Of a stretch of DNA of 64,000 nt, positions 9,418-24,400 are shown one piece after another; the stretch's first letter is position 1, and every line of letters begins with the position of its first letter. The position numbers and the translations under genes are program-made. Under the pieces are notes generated by a model. It searched no databases and was not told where the DNA came from. It saw only the letters and a program-made list of their open reading frames with translations. The stretch lies in the NCBI RefSeq assembly GCF_030272615.1, contig NC_081409.1, positions 242,975,924 to 243,039,923 of the forward strand, in the 5' to 3' direction. Source of the stretch: Cryptomeria japonica (taxonomy: Eukaryota > Streptophyta > Pinopsida > Cupressales > Cupressaceae).

Positions 9418-12400
9418 CTGCATTTTAAAAGGTTTCAAAATTACAATCAGACCTCAATTACATATCCTACATGTCAAGCAATTAAACTGCTTTGCAAGGC
9501 TCAATCTCAGAATAAAAAAATTAAAACTTCATACCTTCTCCCAGCTAAAATCCTTGCCATGTTACCATTGTTGTTTGTTACAAACACGTCACTTTGATCA
9601 CATACAATATAATCCAAAGCAGCCATGCGAGAAGAATATGCAGAGAATGGTTCCAACTCTCTTGAATTTGACAGAGTGTCTTTAGTGTAGAAGTTTGGAA
9701 AAAGGGCTTTCAAAGGCTTTAAAGTTTCTTCCCCTCCGTATACTTCTCCAGATGCCACATAAATATATGAATCATTGCCAAAACCTAATGCCCTCAACAT
9801 CAAGCCCACTTCCTCCGGTGTGAGAGGACATTTCCCATGTCTACGTTCTCTTTCTGGATTTGCCTCCTTCAAAAGAAACAGCAAAAAACAAAATAAAAAG
9901 ATTCAAAGATATTACTTCAAATTCAGACCCATGATAAATGAGAGAGCCAAAGTAAAGTAATTATTTTCATATATTTTAGCTTAGCAAAAAAACTGAAAAA
10001 CTAAAGCTCTAAACTTACAGGCAAAGTTTTCCATCGTTTACGGATCACTCCCAACTCTCTTCTCTCCTTTTCTCCGCCACCATAGTAACACCCAGAAAAT
10101 GCAAGCATGTCGGGTTCAAACCTACAATTACAAAATTCATGGTCGCCATGATTTAAACTTATGCCTATTTCACTACTGTAATGAACTGCTCTTGGCTGGG
10201 AAACTTCTACCATGTGATCTGCAGCTAATTGAGAAATTATTAAGGTACACTTTATCCCAACAGGGGCCATATATCTTTTTAATTGCATCTGTTCAATACC
10301 AAAAGGATATCACATTTTCAAAGTTACCTTAAGTGAATTGCAAGGAAACGCCTGCTCTTATTCCTCATTCTATTGACCAGAATTTGACCCATTTCCTGAA
10401 TGGGCTTTGTAAATTGCAATGCATGATAGTTCACTCTGCAGCGAAGCTTTTGCAAGTCAGCATCCAGCTTATTTGCAAGCCTGTAGTCAAACTTTGTCAG
10501 CTTCACAACCTGCATCCAGAGTCAGAAATAAACGCATGCTTTTATAAATATATAAAAAAACTACCCAAATTCTATAGACTATTTGAACCCTCTAACTTAA
10601 CATCAAGCACAGAACATGTCAAGAGGGTTTGATAACCAATGTCATGGTAAACTATCATTTACCACACAAAATCTTAGATTGGTTTTTGTTTCAGAGCCTC
10701 ATTTTTACTGCATAAATTCTTACTTAATCTGTAAGCTTTGGAATTCTCACAGGGTGAAATTAGAGAATGAGCAAACAGTAGTTGGTGCATTTGTATCGTG
10801 ACCCCTTAAAAATGAATTAAAAAACTAGCATGCATGTTAACAACACAGTAATTGTGCTGAACATAATTGTAGATGTTTCGATCTGAACTTCAATTATGAT
10901 CTCTAATGTTTTGATAGTTAAATAAGCAGATGAATTAAATAACCTTTCTGCATACTGGAAAGGGTCACATCTTGCATGAATTAGAGAAGACCATTTGCTG
11001 GGAGCAAAACTAATATAGATTAAGGAACGTAAGTTGTTATTTGGCAAAAAAATAAAGCAGAGTATACTTCATTTTCATGTCTAATGCTAGAAACATTCTA
11101 ATCCATTTAAATTATATTTCCTAATTTTGTTTACATACTGTTAGCAAATACAATTATGAAGGGAGAAATTAGTTTGAAATGGTGCAGGACTATGTCCTCC
11201 TATTATCAAGGGAGGCTTCCCTCTATTCAATATTTAAAAGAAATTAAAGAGATATTTGCAATACACAAATATACAGGAAAAGGAAAGTGTATTGTCATTT
11301 TGAGGATTTCACAATTAAACAAGACAAAGAAAAAGGCTTGAATGTATGGTAAAGAAAACACAGAGCTTTGATCCACATTCAAATGATATCAAACTACAAA
11401 TAATCTCAAACCACCTGCTTCGCATTAACATAAATTATCAGATTCCAAGGTAACACAGACATCCGGACACAGTATAACTAAATCTATACACAAATCGGAT
11501 CTGAAATACAGATCGGACCTAAAGATTCCTCTCATGCCCAATCTACCTCCAATACAAATTCATACCCAATAAAGCAATTAACTGCAACGGATAAAATCCA
11601 CTTTTAACTGGCTTGCTTAACTTAACCTGCAGGGCCCACTTAAAGTTGTAGACAAGTTTAATGAATACTAAGGTAAGGACTTCCAGACTCCAGCCCAAAT
11701 TAATGGGTTTCTAAAGTCAAGTCAGATCCAGACAGCATATTCGAATTAAATTCTTCCTCCAATGTTAAAGTGGCCCTCTGATAAGACTCCAAACCTGATT
11801 CGAAAATTAATTCCAGTTAAAATTCCATCTTAAAGAAATTATTACTAACTGTTTAATATTCAGGTGATGGACGAAGGTGACATTTGACATAATGAATCAT
11901 AATTTTTTATGAACAAATATTGACATCTCACACCTCTATATCCAAGTTGACTTAGTATACAGACCTCAGGGAAATATGTGCACTCCAAATCAGGATCAAC
12001 CGGGCTTCAAGGTTTATTAGGTCCAAACTAGATATTAAATGCAATAGTGACCTTCGATGGTAAATTATCCTTCGAGCCATCCCACACTACCACACCGGGC
12101 GCATGGCAGGATTTCACACCTTAAGTTTCAGGAACCAAATCGGCAATTAATTAGGAAAACCCATAAAATGACTTTAAGTGTCCAAACCCAATTTCAAATA
12201 CATAGATTTAAATCTGAAATGGACCCACAGTCAAATCAAGGCAACTTACTTCTTTATGGGTTCCCAATAAGTTCGATATGGGAACCAGATGCAATAATCT
12301 TTACAACCAGATTTATTCACCAGTTCAGATCTGCCACTAAGGTAATACCCCTACAGTTATGTAATACAACAGAGAGTGCAAGCAGGTAGCGATTGTCATC

Positions 12401-15400
12401 TCTTTGCACCATGGAGAGATCATAGAAGAAAGAAGTTAAAAACTTTGGTAAATACCTCTGATATGCCAATGACCCAGAGAGAAAGAGACATGTCTCAATC
12501 TCAGAGTGTTTCATCCACGTGCCAAAATCTTGCACACACCAAGGCAATATCTTAAAGGGATTATGCGGGACCTACAAACTAACTTACACTTGACACTCTC
12601 AAGATCAAACCAACCAACTTAAGGACTTGAAATTCTAGATTCTACATGCAATTAAGCTGGATTAATTCTTTCAAGAATCAACCAAATTTGCCTATCTCAT
12701 CTGCTTGAAGAATAACATCTCTATCCATGAAAATATTCTGCAAATCAGGAAGCTTTTTTTCCATTGTTAAAGCAAACAGACTTAACAAATATTAAATTTT
12801 TATCCACCAAGTTCACTGGCACCATCTTCCTGAAAATTTTGTATTGGTATATGCAAATATTGTATGGAAATGTAATATGAAACAGACCTAATTTTGAATA
12901 AAGGTGCATGTTACCACATTAACACATTCAGATATGTAATAAGATGTGTACAATAGGTAATTGTGTCATTATGAAATTACCACAACTATCCATATTGATG
13001 CGTTATAGTCATGGCTAAATATATATATGGCCATTTTGGTGACATAAGACAGAATATAAGAGAGTGGATATATATTGTACTGCTGCATCCTAATTAAATA
13101 CACGAGTCCACAGGATGCATCTCCAGCCCCAACCCCACTCCTGGTGCTCTGGATGTCTCAGGTATAATAGCAGAGGGACAAAATGTTCCCTAGCCATCCT
13201 CCATACCCGAGATAACTGTAAAGGGACAAGACATTCCCCTCCATCCCTGGCACCACAGTTCAAAAACTCGCAAAGTCATTTGCCAACTCACACGTACTTG
13301 TGAGTTAACAAGACACAGCAAGTCACTCCCTGACAAATTTCAGGCAAGTACATATTGGGTAACTTTTTTTATGGCAATAACACTGTGAAAACTGGGATGC
13401 ACTCTGATTTTAAAAAGAAAAAATATTGATTGTTTTGGTTTATGTCAGATGGACAAGCAGAGCATTCTTTTCCCTTTATTTGGCTTGAACTGATTAAAAA
13501 TTACATAATTTATTTGTTTTTAACTTTTTATAAATATTTCAGCATTTTTTAGTTTCCCATTTTTTCCAATTAAACATTGAATAATTGAATTCCATTTAAT
13601 CTTTAGGTTTTGCCAAAGCAATTCTATCTCCAAGAGATGCTACTATGATCATAATAGACTCCTGTGTTCCCTAAATCCGTTCTTTGTGTTTCTCATGTAT
13701 TAATTAAATGTAGTTTACAATTTATGTATTTTTAAAATATACTAAGCTCTTTCCAAGTACATGCCAGAATTTACACTCACCCAGTTTTTGTTAAGCCCAA
13801 ATGTTTGAGGGGTATCCAAGGATGCACAGTTGTTCCTAGAATAGAAAAGGGAACCCCAACCATTTTGGGGATACCAAAGTATCCACAATGGAGATAAAAA
13901 TTAAATTTTAAGAAACACAAATTTACATAAATTACTAAAATCTTAAAAGGGACCCTCTCCAAGGCCCCCCAACCGAAAAAAACCTTTAAAAATCTTATCT
14001 AGTGCTCTTGTGCAATCACCAAAAGTGAAGAAAAGAGAAGAAGAGGAAGGAAGGACAAAAATAGAAGTAAGAACACCAAAACTAACTCCTTGAGATATAT
14101 TCCCAATTCCCATGGATCATTCATCTTCCCATTTTCAAGTTTCTGGTACAAACTAACTCATTCAAGAAGCTGTTTTTTCTAAATTTCCATAAATACTAAG
14201 CCTCGTGTGAATTAAAGTAAGTAAAAAAGATAGAAAATCCTTGTGCCTGTAGCATCTAGTGATTCATTTTACTTTTTAGTTGTAACCGGCTAATCAAAAA
14301 AAGTATTAGGTGCCTTAGCTAATTAAAAGAAAAATTGCAACTTTTGTGTATCCTCTCCCTTTTCATTGTGCAACCTTCAAAAAGAAAAGCAAGGAAAATC
14401 TTCTTCCAAAGTGATCATTATTATTTTTTTGTTCCTAAGGACTAATCAAATAATGTTTTACGAATCTAAACATCAAATAACTCAAAGAAAGTTTGCAACT
14501 TCTATATATCATGAGATTCTGCACTTTGTAAATACTGAACTTAGAAAATCCTTGCATAGAACAAGAAATTGATTATTGAATCCTTATTTTGCATAGAACG
14601 AGAAATTGAATATTGAATCCTTATTTTATGTATGTAAAAAATAAATCTCGCTTTGTTTTTCAAAGCTAACATGAGTTCTTTTAGCCCAAGTGACAATGAA
14701 AAGGAGATTAACATGCTGGCAAGTCCATAAATTGGCAGTGAATAGGAGGGCAAAGTGCAACTTAAGGGAGTACTCAAAATGGTAGTTCACAAGCATGGCA
14801 AGATAATGGCATAAAGCATTTCATAACAGATATGCGACAATGTTTTTTTCCTTCAGTGGTCACAAATTTTATCTTCTTCAACTCAATGCTTCATTGCATC
14901 CCTGTGACGGCACTCTCAAGAAGTGGTATATCAAATGCTTCCCCAATGGCCTCTGGAGTGAGATCAGCCATCACCATTTTGTTTGCAACTACCACCCTGC
15001 ACTCTCGCCGATAATGCTTTGCGGCCTCAACCACGAGCTCATAGTTTTGAATAGCCTGGGGGAAACCTGCAACTTGTGCAATGCCACTCTCTACCATCTG
15101 TTTCGGCCTACCATATAGGAGCATACACCCTCTCCGTCTACATGGCCGACATTTGTGTCTTCAACATTTTCCCAATTGCTTTGGACCTTTGACTCCTTTA
15201 CTACCCCCTAATACTGATATTTCATCTTATCAAGCTTGCAAGGAATGTCCGTTTTGGATGTCGACAATGTCCCTGGTGCATTAGGTGCTTTGGAAGACTC
15301 TGCCACTTGGCGAGACATCTACCCTACACACTCAGACACAAATTATGAGGCAGGTTTAAGGTAAAAAAAAATGCAGGTTAGCAATGCTAGAAGACGGCGT

Positions 15401-18400
15401 TAGCATCAAAATCATCAAAACAGCGTGATAGTAAGAATTTGAAGATATTGCTTATAATGTTGTTTGAACAATTTGGATTTTGCAAATGGAGATTAAATGT
15501 GTTTTGAATTTGAAAATTTGTTGATTTTATTGCTCCTTATATTGATGCTTTGATAATTGTAAGATGTTTTCTTTGTTGGATATTGAAGGGAGATTTAAAA
15601 CATTTTGATGGTGCTCGAAAAGACGGTTTAGTGTTTTTTGCTTCATCTTAGAATCTTCAAAATTTGCCTAAGTTTGAAATTTCCGATGGGAGGCAGAATT
15701 TGGTAGTTGATGATTTCCTGGGGTCAAATTTTGAGATTTACGCAATTTACTTCGCACATAAACCCTAGGTCAAACATGGATATTTGCCAAACAAAATTTC
15801 AAAACTATCTGAAGGGCAATTCGAAGTTACCTGGCAATACTATAGAGGTTTTACTGACTGCAAATGCAGAGTGAACTTGGCATTTGAGAGCAAAATTGAA
15901 AGTTGTGATTCCCACCTTGCAACACTTCGCCCTTTTGAGGTGACTTTAACAAATCCGGATCCTCACATATATGCCAAAACCGCCAATCTTGATGAAACCT
16001 GCGACTTTAACGTTGTATAAGAAAATGAGAGATTTTGATCTCCTTTGCTTCAAACGCCCTTCTTAACTTAGCTGTCGAACCCTAAACGCCCTTCAAATGT
16101 GAGAAAATCGGGTCCTAGCTAGAAAAGAGCGAGCTTGACTTTGCCCTTTGCAAAGCTAAACAAAGCCGATTTTTGGCATTTAAAACACCCTTCTGCAATG
16201 ATAAAACTCACAAATTTTAGACAAATTGCGCAGTTTTAGGTTTTGTTTACAACGCTTTCTCTTATCCTAACAGTTAACACCATAAATCAGTGATCTTGGG
16301 AGAAATGCATGGATTCGCACTTAGCTTTAAACGCCTTCTTCTCCAGTATGAAATTTGATCCTTGTTCTTAGAATGAGCGAACTCCACCGTTTGCTTAAAC
16401 ACCCCTTTTGCTCAAGACTTCCAGAATTTTGATGAGAATGTGCGAATTTTGTTTGATTTCCAAAAATCGAGTCTTTTGACCAAAGGGGGCGATTTTACTT
16501 ATAACTTAAAACGTCTTCTTAGAGAAATTTGGGCCTTTTGGCCTCAGTGCGCGAACTTGCTTGTTGGTTTTAAACGCTTAACTTGAAATGAATTTTGGGC
16601 ATCTCCCTTGGAATGAGTGAACTTTTGCTTGAAATCGCCCTACTTACCCTTTAGTCCTTTAAGTACAAAGCTTGGCTTTTGATGTTTGTGAGATTTTTTT
16701 GTTAGACACCATTTTGCCTTGATGAAATTCAAGCTTTTTAATCAAAGGGTGCGATTTTTAACTTAGAACTTAAAACATCCTCATTTGAGAAATTCGAGCC
16801 TTTTCATTTAAAATATGTGATTTTTGTCTTTAAGTTCAAACGCCCCTTTCATTTGAAATGAAACTTGGGTATCTCGGCTCTTTTGGGCAATTCTTTTCTT
16901 TTTTTGTGTTTAAAGCACCTTTATTGGTTCATGAAGTTCACCCCTTCAGAGAGATATGTGCGATTTCTTTCTTGTTTTATTTTAGACGCATTTTCCCTTT
17001 GGTGTGAAACTCACACATTTCTCAAGCTTAATGCGATTTTAGTTTTGGATTCAATTTCTCGCCCTTAATGAAAACTCGGCCATTTTGGTAAATTTCTCGC
17101 CCTTAATGAAAATTTGGCCATTTTGGGGAGTGTGTACAAGGCACAACACATTCCCTTATGGAGATTATCAAATTCAACATTAGCCTTGAACTGGTCCTAA
17201 ATGATGATATTGTTTTTTTTTTGGTTTCCTTGAGCTTTGTGACATGCATTTCACAAAATCAATTTCATGCCTTGGTCTCAATTTCTCGTTGCCTAAGAAG
17301 CCTTCCCCTTACATGGCTAGTTTGTTCTTGTAGTTGAATCATATGTTTCAAGTTTACCCATCCTCACTTTACCCTTTCCAATAAGTATATATTGCTTTAC
17401 TATTTGGCGACTTTCTTTTTTTAAATTTGAGGTTCATTGACCCTACCACTTTTCTGTTACAGCTCAATGTACTTTTGAGTAATAATAACCTTCTTTGGTC
17501 ATCAATGGAAAATATCATTTCTTTCCTTCTCTCTTTTCTCTACATTTAATTTTTGAAGGATCATCAACCTTGAATGTTATGAGGCCCACTATGAGTTCCT
17601 TGCTTACTTCAAGAATTATTCAACCATGTCCTCTTAAACACATATTGGACAAATGGTCCATGTCAAATTAGTTTGGACCATTCTCTTGAAGACATCATCA
17701 AACTTTGCATTGGGCCGTTTAATAATATCTAACGAGGTTGGCAAACCTTCGTGTATTCATTACTATGAAGAAGCCTTCTTCTCCATTGAAACCTTCCTCT
17801 TGCCTCTATCAACTTTCCTATTTGAAAAAGGGGCTTTCCTTTGACAGGACTGGTCCAGATTAAATTTCTGTTGTAGATTATGACCTGTCTAAGGCCTGGG
17901 TTGACACTCATGTTATCAGGTTTTATTGCTTCCCAGTTGTCGTTTTATATGGTTTGCAACTGGTTGTACTTTCAAGACTGGTCAAATTTGATCATTTCTG
18001 GAAAATTGGAAATTAATGTATTTTCTCTTTCAATCTTTCAATTAGCACCTATCCCCAACAATTGTAACTTTGGATTCCAAGTCCTAGTGACCTAGAGTGG
18101 TCATTCATAAACATTAATATATAGTTTAAGCCTTTCTTTTTTATTACATTTCTTAAAATAAAGAGTTCAAACCTCTTAATCCCTCACTGATTACTTCAAA
18201 TAAAGTAGCTATCCTGCATACGTACTCGCCTGCTTAGTAGCATTGGCAACACTCGGTTATGGTAGAAATGTTGCGAAGATTTTCTGGGCACGCGCATCGT
18301 GTATGGTCTCTCAATTTCCTGCATAACCTTTTCTGGAACCTCCTTGACAATAGTGACATCACTCAGAAGTGAAGAAATAAACCAACCAACATCAAAAATG

Positions 18401-21400
18401 TCGGCAAAGTCACTGCAGGCCATAACAAGCTACAATTACTCAAATGCAACATAATCATGAGTAAATATGCTAGTGAAAGAAATAAAGAAGCATGGATAAC
18501 ATTTTAAATGTCCAGAAAATTAATATGAGGTTACATTACCTCCTATCTTTCCAGAATGAGTGATGATCCAATTCTGGAATCACCAAGGTGGCATTCAAAA
18601 TCCGAGCTACAACCACCGCATCTGTTATCTGTAATCAAAACCAACTTTGAATATTTATGATGCAATAAATGTTGTATATATAGACTCCACAACAAGAATT
18701 ACAGAGTTATGCTGCAAAAAATGTGAGACCTATAGCAATCACAAACAAGAATTAAAGACTTATCAGTAATAAATGGACACAACTCTCACGCTAATCTCTC
18801 ATCAAATAACCATACAAATTCTCAAAACCGAAAAATTATTATCTTTGTTGTATAGAGATTCATACAAATGCATGTAAAAAGGCTCAATATGTTATATTCT
18901 GTGATAAAAAATGTCAAGAGTTAATCTAACACATCGTTTGCGCATTATAAATTGCATTTGATTCATATGTACAATTTATTCGTTAAACAGCTGACTGCAA
19001 GTGATGATTTGGTGGCATTTTGTTAGTCTTTTAACCAGCAAAAATTAAATCATGGCACAGAATAATCTTCATGACAGTCTGAGCATGAATCTCCAATGGA
19101 TCAGTTACCTACTAAGTCACAAGGTTTGCCAAATTTCGGCCATGAAGTTTGAAATTCGGCAAACATTAAACTTTTACATAAAAATCGTAAATATTTGCCT
19201 TAAAATTCATACTATAAATGGCAAGCACTTTTTAAATCTCTCAGAAAATTCATCAGTCTAAATATTATTAGTAGCTTCACGAATATTTAGGAAGCCAGCA
19301 AAGTTTTATTAAAATAGATCCAAGGAGAAAAAATTTGAAAACAATTGTGACAGTAAGTAGCCATTCCAAATAGGTTGTTACAAGCGTGGAAGCTTTAAAG
19401 AGTTGTGCTGCCACATACAGGTCTGTAAGATTGTGGTGCAGGTCAATAACGATAGTACTTTGATCGGAAAAGCACATTGTTTTAAACATTATTTTATTTA
19501 CTTTAGATTTTTATATTAAAATTTAACAATTAATATTATTTTATTTCATTTTTTTACTTTATTTTATAATTTTTCTAATACTAATATTTAATTAATTGAA
19601 TTTAATATTTAAAATATTTAATTTGGATTTTAAATTTATCATATAAAAAATTTTACAAATTTGTATATTTAAATTAAATTTAACATGTATTATTTTAAAA
19701 TTAACAAATTTAACTATTTAAATTAAAAATTTAAACTTATAAATCCATTATATTTAATATAATATTATTTGTTTTTTAATATTTTTAATTTATTATATAT
19801 AAAAAAAATTAACAAATTTTTAATGTTAAATTGAATTTTTTAAATTACTAATTTTTTTTTTTAATCAAATTTTTGCAAGGAAAATTTCATCCCCATTTTG
19901 TTTCCGAACTTTTTCCCCTTGCCGAACTTCATCCGAATTTTATTGTTGCCGAAAACAAACCCGAGCTCAAACCTTGTAACGTGGGTCACCTACACAAAGA
20001 TTGGCACTGACATGCATCTGTCAAATACTATAACCCTAAAAACAACAATCATATAGGTTGTACACAAACTCACTTCTGCCAACAAAAATTGCAATACCTT
20101 CCAAGTAGATAAACCTGAAAACAAATGATCCTTCCTGCAGTCCCCTACAACAGATCATTTTAAGGTGTGGAAAACCTTATTCACCCTGACATTTATAGGA
20201 GATAGCTCTCACACTAACAAACATTAAATTTATAAAAAGCACACACAACTCCTCATATAAACACCGCCTAGCAACTCTTTAGGAGACAGTACTGGAGTTC
20301 CACTAGAAACTTCCCAAAATTATAAAAACACACACTAGAAACTTCTCATTAAATTTTACAAAAAGAAAGACAGTTAAAATACACACAAACATGGGATATT
20401 AGTCTGGTTGACGCTGAAACAAAAAGTTCATGCATCTTATTGAATATATAATTATTAAAGGTAAAAAATCATTAATTATCAAATATTGCTATGCCACCTA
20501 CCAGATTTGATTGCACACATATGCCACTATTGTTGAGGCTTTTCAAACCCAACAGAAGTGGAGTTTCCCTTCTATACATACTGGTACACTTGCAATTTAT
20601 CATATAAGACAAGCAATAATGTCCACTCACATCTTTGATACTCAACTTCATTTATGCCTGTTACTAACAAAAGTACTGCAAAAGATCTTGTCGAGGTGTT
20701 TCATTTATGTTTGTTCCTAATTAAAGCATTACAAAAGATTCACTAGAGGTGTGCTTTGAGGTATCAGTAAACCATAAGATAGCTGCTACCTGAGATAAGC
20801 ATGACATGCTAGCTATGGGATGAAACGAGAACTCAAATGTAATGTCCCCTTTTCCAATAAAATTCCTTGATGATCTGAAAGCACATTTCCCATTTCCTGT
20901 GGGCTAAGGGGATTATCATTAGGGAAACGAATTATATTATTTACATGTTGTTAAAGTGGGTGTCCAGGGTTATGGGGCCTTTTGTGTTAATGAAATTTTA
21001 TTTTCTTAAGTGGGCATCGGCCATAGGTTTTGAGCGGAGGTTTTTTGAAGGATAAGCTGGTGCCTATTTAATCTAAGCCAAGGATGGAGGATGGTATACT
21101 TGTTTATTAACTCATTCCCTTGAATAGATTGGACATCTTGTCTGTCTATCAGTGGAGGCTGGAGGACGAAAACCCCTCTAATTCCATCAGTGGAATTATG
21201 GACGGAAACCCCTGATTCAGACTAATGAAATTCCACACAGGAATTGCGTTCAAGCTGCAACAAATTGCTGATTATATGGCAAGTTCTTAAGACAAAGATT
21301 CACTGTTGGGGATGGTGTTCCTAAGTGCTATTGCTGTTGGTATAAGGTGACTGTCATATCACCACTCTTGATGTTTTGGCAGCTCTTACTTTGCCTGTGT

Positions 21401-24400
21401 GTCTGGGTGGTGAAAGGCAAAGCTACCTTGGGAACTATCGTTTGTAATCTTGAGGTGCCTTTTAAGCACCATTGCTGGAGATTTGCTACATTTTTGAACG
21501 ATAAATTTGCTGCTGTTGTTCCCAGAAAGATCTGGTAATACTGAAATAACTTAAAGTTGAAATCACAATGTATAATAAGATTAATCAGTTATTGTGGGCA
21601 GTTGTATTACTTGTCACATTTTTAAGGGCTTTTAATTCATTTCTGCATATCATATTGAGAATAATATATGTTGCAGTAGATCTGATTTTGAAATAAGACC
21701 CAGACATTTGTGTTAAGTGGAGTTAATTAATTAGATTTCACAAAATATTCCTATTGGGGATATTACATCAAATGATGATACAGATGTTCATGTGAAAACC
21801 GAGAATTAAATGTGAACATACACTTGTAGTTTGTTGCGTTAACAGAGCACCAATGTTAATCACTGCCATCTTTAATAATCCACAATTATCTTTGTTGTTC
21901 AAATGTCAGTATTACATCAAATTCATTAAGGCATAAGGCATGCCTTGTGTTGATACATAGGATGTTGTGGCTAACAGAGACTAACATGCAAAGCTGGTTA
22001 TGATAAGATCAAAGTTCAAATAACAACCAAATGTTTGTGATTGCTTATCATTTAAATGATATCTCTAGTTTCAGTGTTGAGTAGTAACTGATCATAGGGG
22101 TGCATTGAAAGTCGTTACTGCAAAGTGCAAACCCATATAAGGTAACAGCTACCCAAATCAGCAACAAGAATCGATAAGAAAAACTAGTTACATTTTTCTC
22201 ATTCTTTTCTAAAGCCTCTTTTAACTTTTTCTTGTAGATAGTATTTAGCCTTAGTTCATCATTTCCTTTTCCGTACAATGCCACTAGGAGTTATGTATGT
22301 AAATGGCAATATCATTTAAACATTAAGGATGTTTGAAGTTCTGATACAGAATATTCATTAATCTTACAGAATTCATCATCTTTTGCAATTCAAGGAATAA
22401 TTAATTACTTGAACTCTAAGTCACAACATTCGCCAAACTTCAACCATGAAATTCAAATTTTGGCACATTCAAATATTTCTATTAAATTCGTTAAAATTTG
22501 GGCTAATATTTGTACAGAAAAATGCATCAGGATTTTCCATTAATGTATATTTCTTAAAAGTGATTTTTATGGGTTTTCAAAAATATTTTCTATGACTTTT
22601 GACCCATTTTTTAATTAAATACTGTTTGCAGCTCTAAAAATGCATCTGAATCTTCCCTGTGCATCGTCCCTGGTCATTTCACGCACGATTTTCAGCCACA
22701 AGTCAACAAACAGACGAACAGAGGCAAGTCTTGCGCATTCTTTCCATGTCTATTTGCTTTTATTTGTTTTTTATAAGGTTTTTTATCTATATAATTTCAA
22801 TATAGTTTATTATGTTATAATTATAAATTAAGTTATAATCATATTAAATATAATTATAATATTATGAACTTATATGTTCAATAATATTAATATAAACACC
22901 AAAAAAATACATATATAAGTATAAACCGTTATATGTTGTATTTTTATTTTTTAATAACATATATTTATTAAATTATTGTTTACAACTAACAAATTTTAAT
23001 TTATTTAGTTATTTTGTGGATATATTGATTATATTTAAAAAAATTAAATTTATATAAGGCGAATTTAATGTCAAATTTTTTAACTTGCTGATTTAATTCC
23101 AAATTTGATTGTTGCCGAACTTGAATTTGAATTTGAACCTTGTGACTTAAATTGAACTCATTTATAGTTCATTTAGAGAATTCAACATTGACATATATTA
23201 TGATTCAACATCTATCTTCAGTAGGAAGCAACTGAGGTACTTCATCTAATCCGGACTAGCATGATATTGGATTTAATGCCCATGTCCTGTCCAGTTTAGG
23301 AGACTCCGTAAAGATTACAAATGATGGTCAGTGCTAACGAGATTGCCTGGAGACAGACAGAGTTTAAACTGGACTTCATCAAACTGATTCTTTTCCTTTC
23401 TACATATAATAAATATTTTGAAATTGAAATTATATCGACAGATGAATATGGAATTTAAAGCTATTCGAATATTAACTTCATACATCAGGTAATTATTGGA
23501 ATGGGAGAAGAATTTTTACTCCAGTTCTTTGTTGGTTAAGTCCTCCACTGGCTGCAATCATCAAATAACCATTAGCATCCTTCTCAGGTACAGCAGCTGC
23601 ATATAAGACCAGCAATACATAGAAAAAGTCATGTATTCGATATACAAAATAACATATATATAGAGAGAGAGAGAGGGGGAGAGAGGGAGAGGAAGAGAGA
23701 TTTTGTGAAAAGATCCTCTAATTCTGCTGCCAACATCAGAATTTTTGAAATAGTTAAAAAATTCTATCTTGCATTTACTCTTTGTTAGAAAACCCTTTCT
23801 GACAGGTCAGTTCTATTCCTCATTTTAGGAGTAATCCCTTGGAAACTGTAAATTTAAAACTACCTTGAAGTCTATCCATGATAAAGCATGCATATGGCTA
23901 CCAACAAAAGACAGAACAGATGAACATATACTTATGATGATGTTTTTAAATGTTTGATATTTTGTTATGTAGTTATTCTTTTTAGTAAGATAACTTTATG
24001 AGCTATAACAAAATCCTGCCCCACCAGAGGATGTCTTTACATGAAGAATTCATAATTTGCACATACTGTGTTTGGTAAAGAAAAATAATTTTACACAAAA
24101 CAAGGAAAGCAATGATGATAAGCAGACTTACGTGCAAAACGAGTGCTTGAATCACTACAACCATAGTAAAACTCAGAGAACTTTGATTTCCAGATATCAG
24201 CTTGAGTCTACAACACACACCAAATGAGCAATGACAATAAACATTAGCTCCCATTATATTTCATGAGTGTATGTCGCGGCTGACGGAAGTTGTTTTGACC
24301 AAAACACTAACCTAAATTAAGAAATAATAATTTGTAACCGTATGAAGAAATGAAATGAAATGTCACACATACTGGCACATTGCTTGTATTACTTAAGCTT

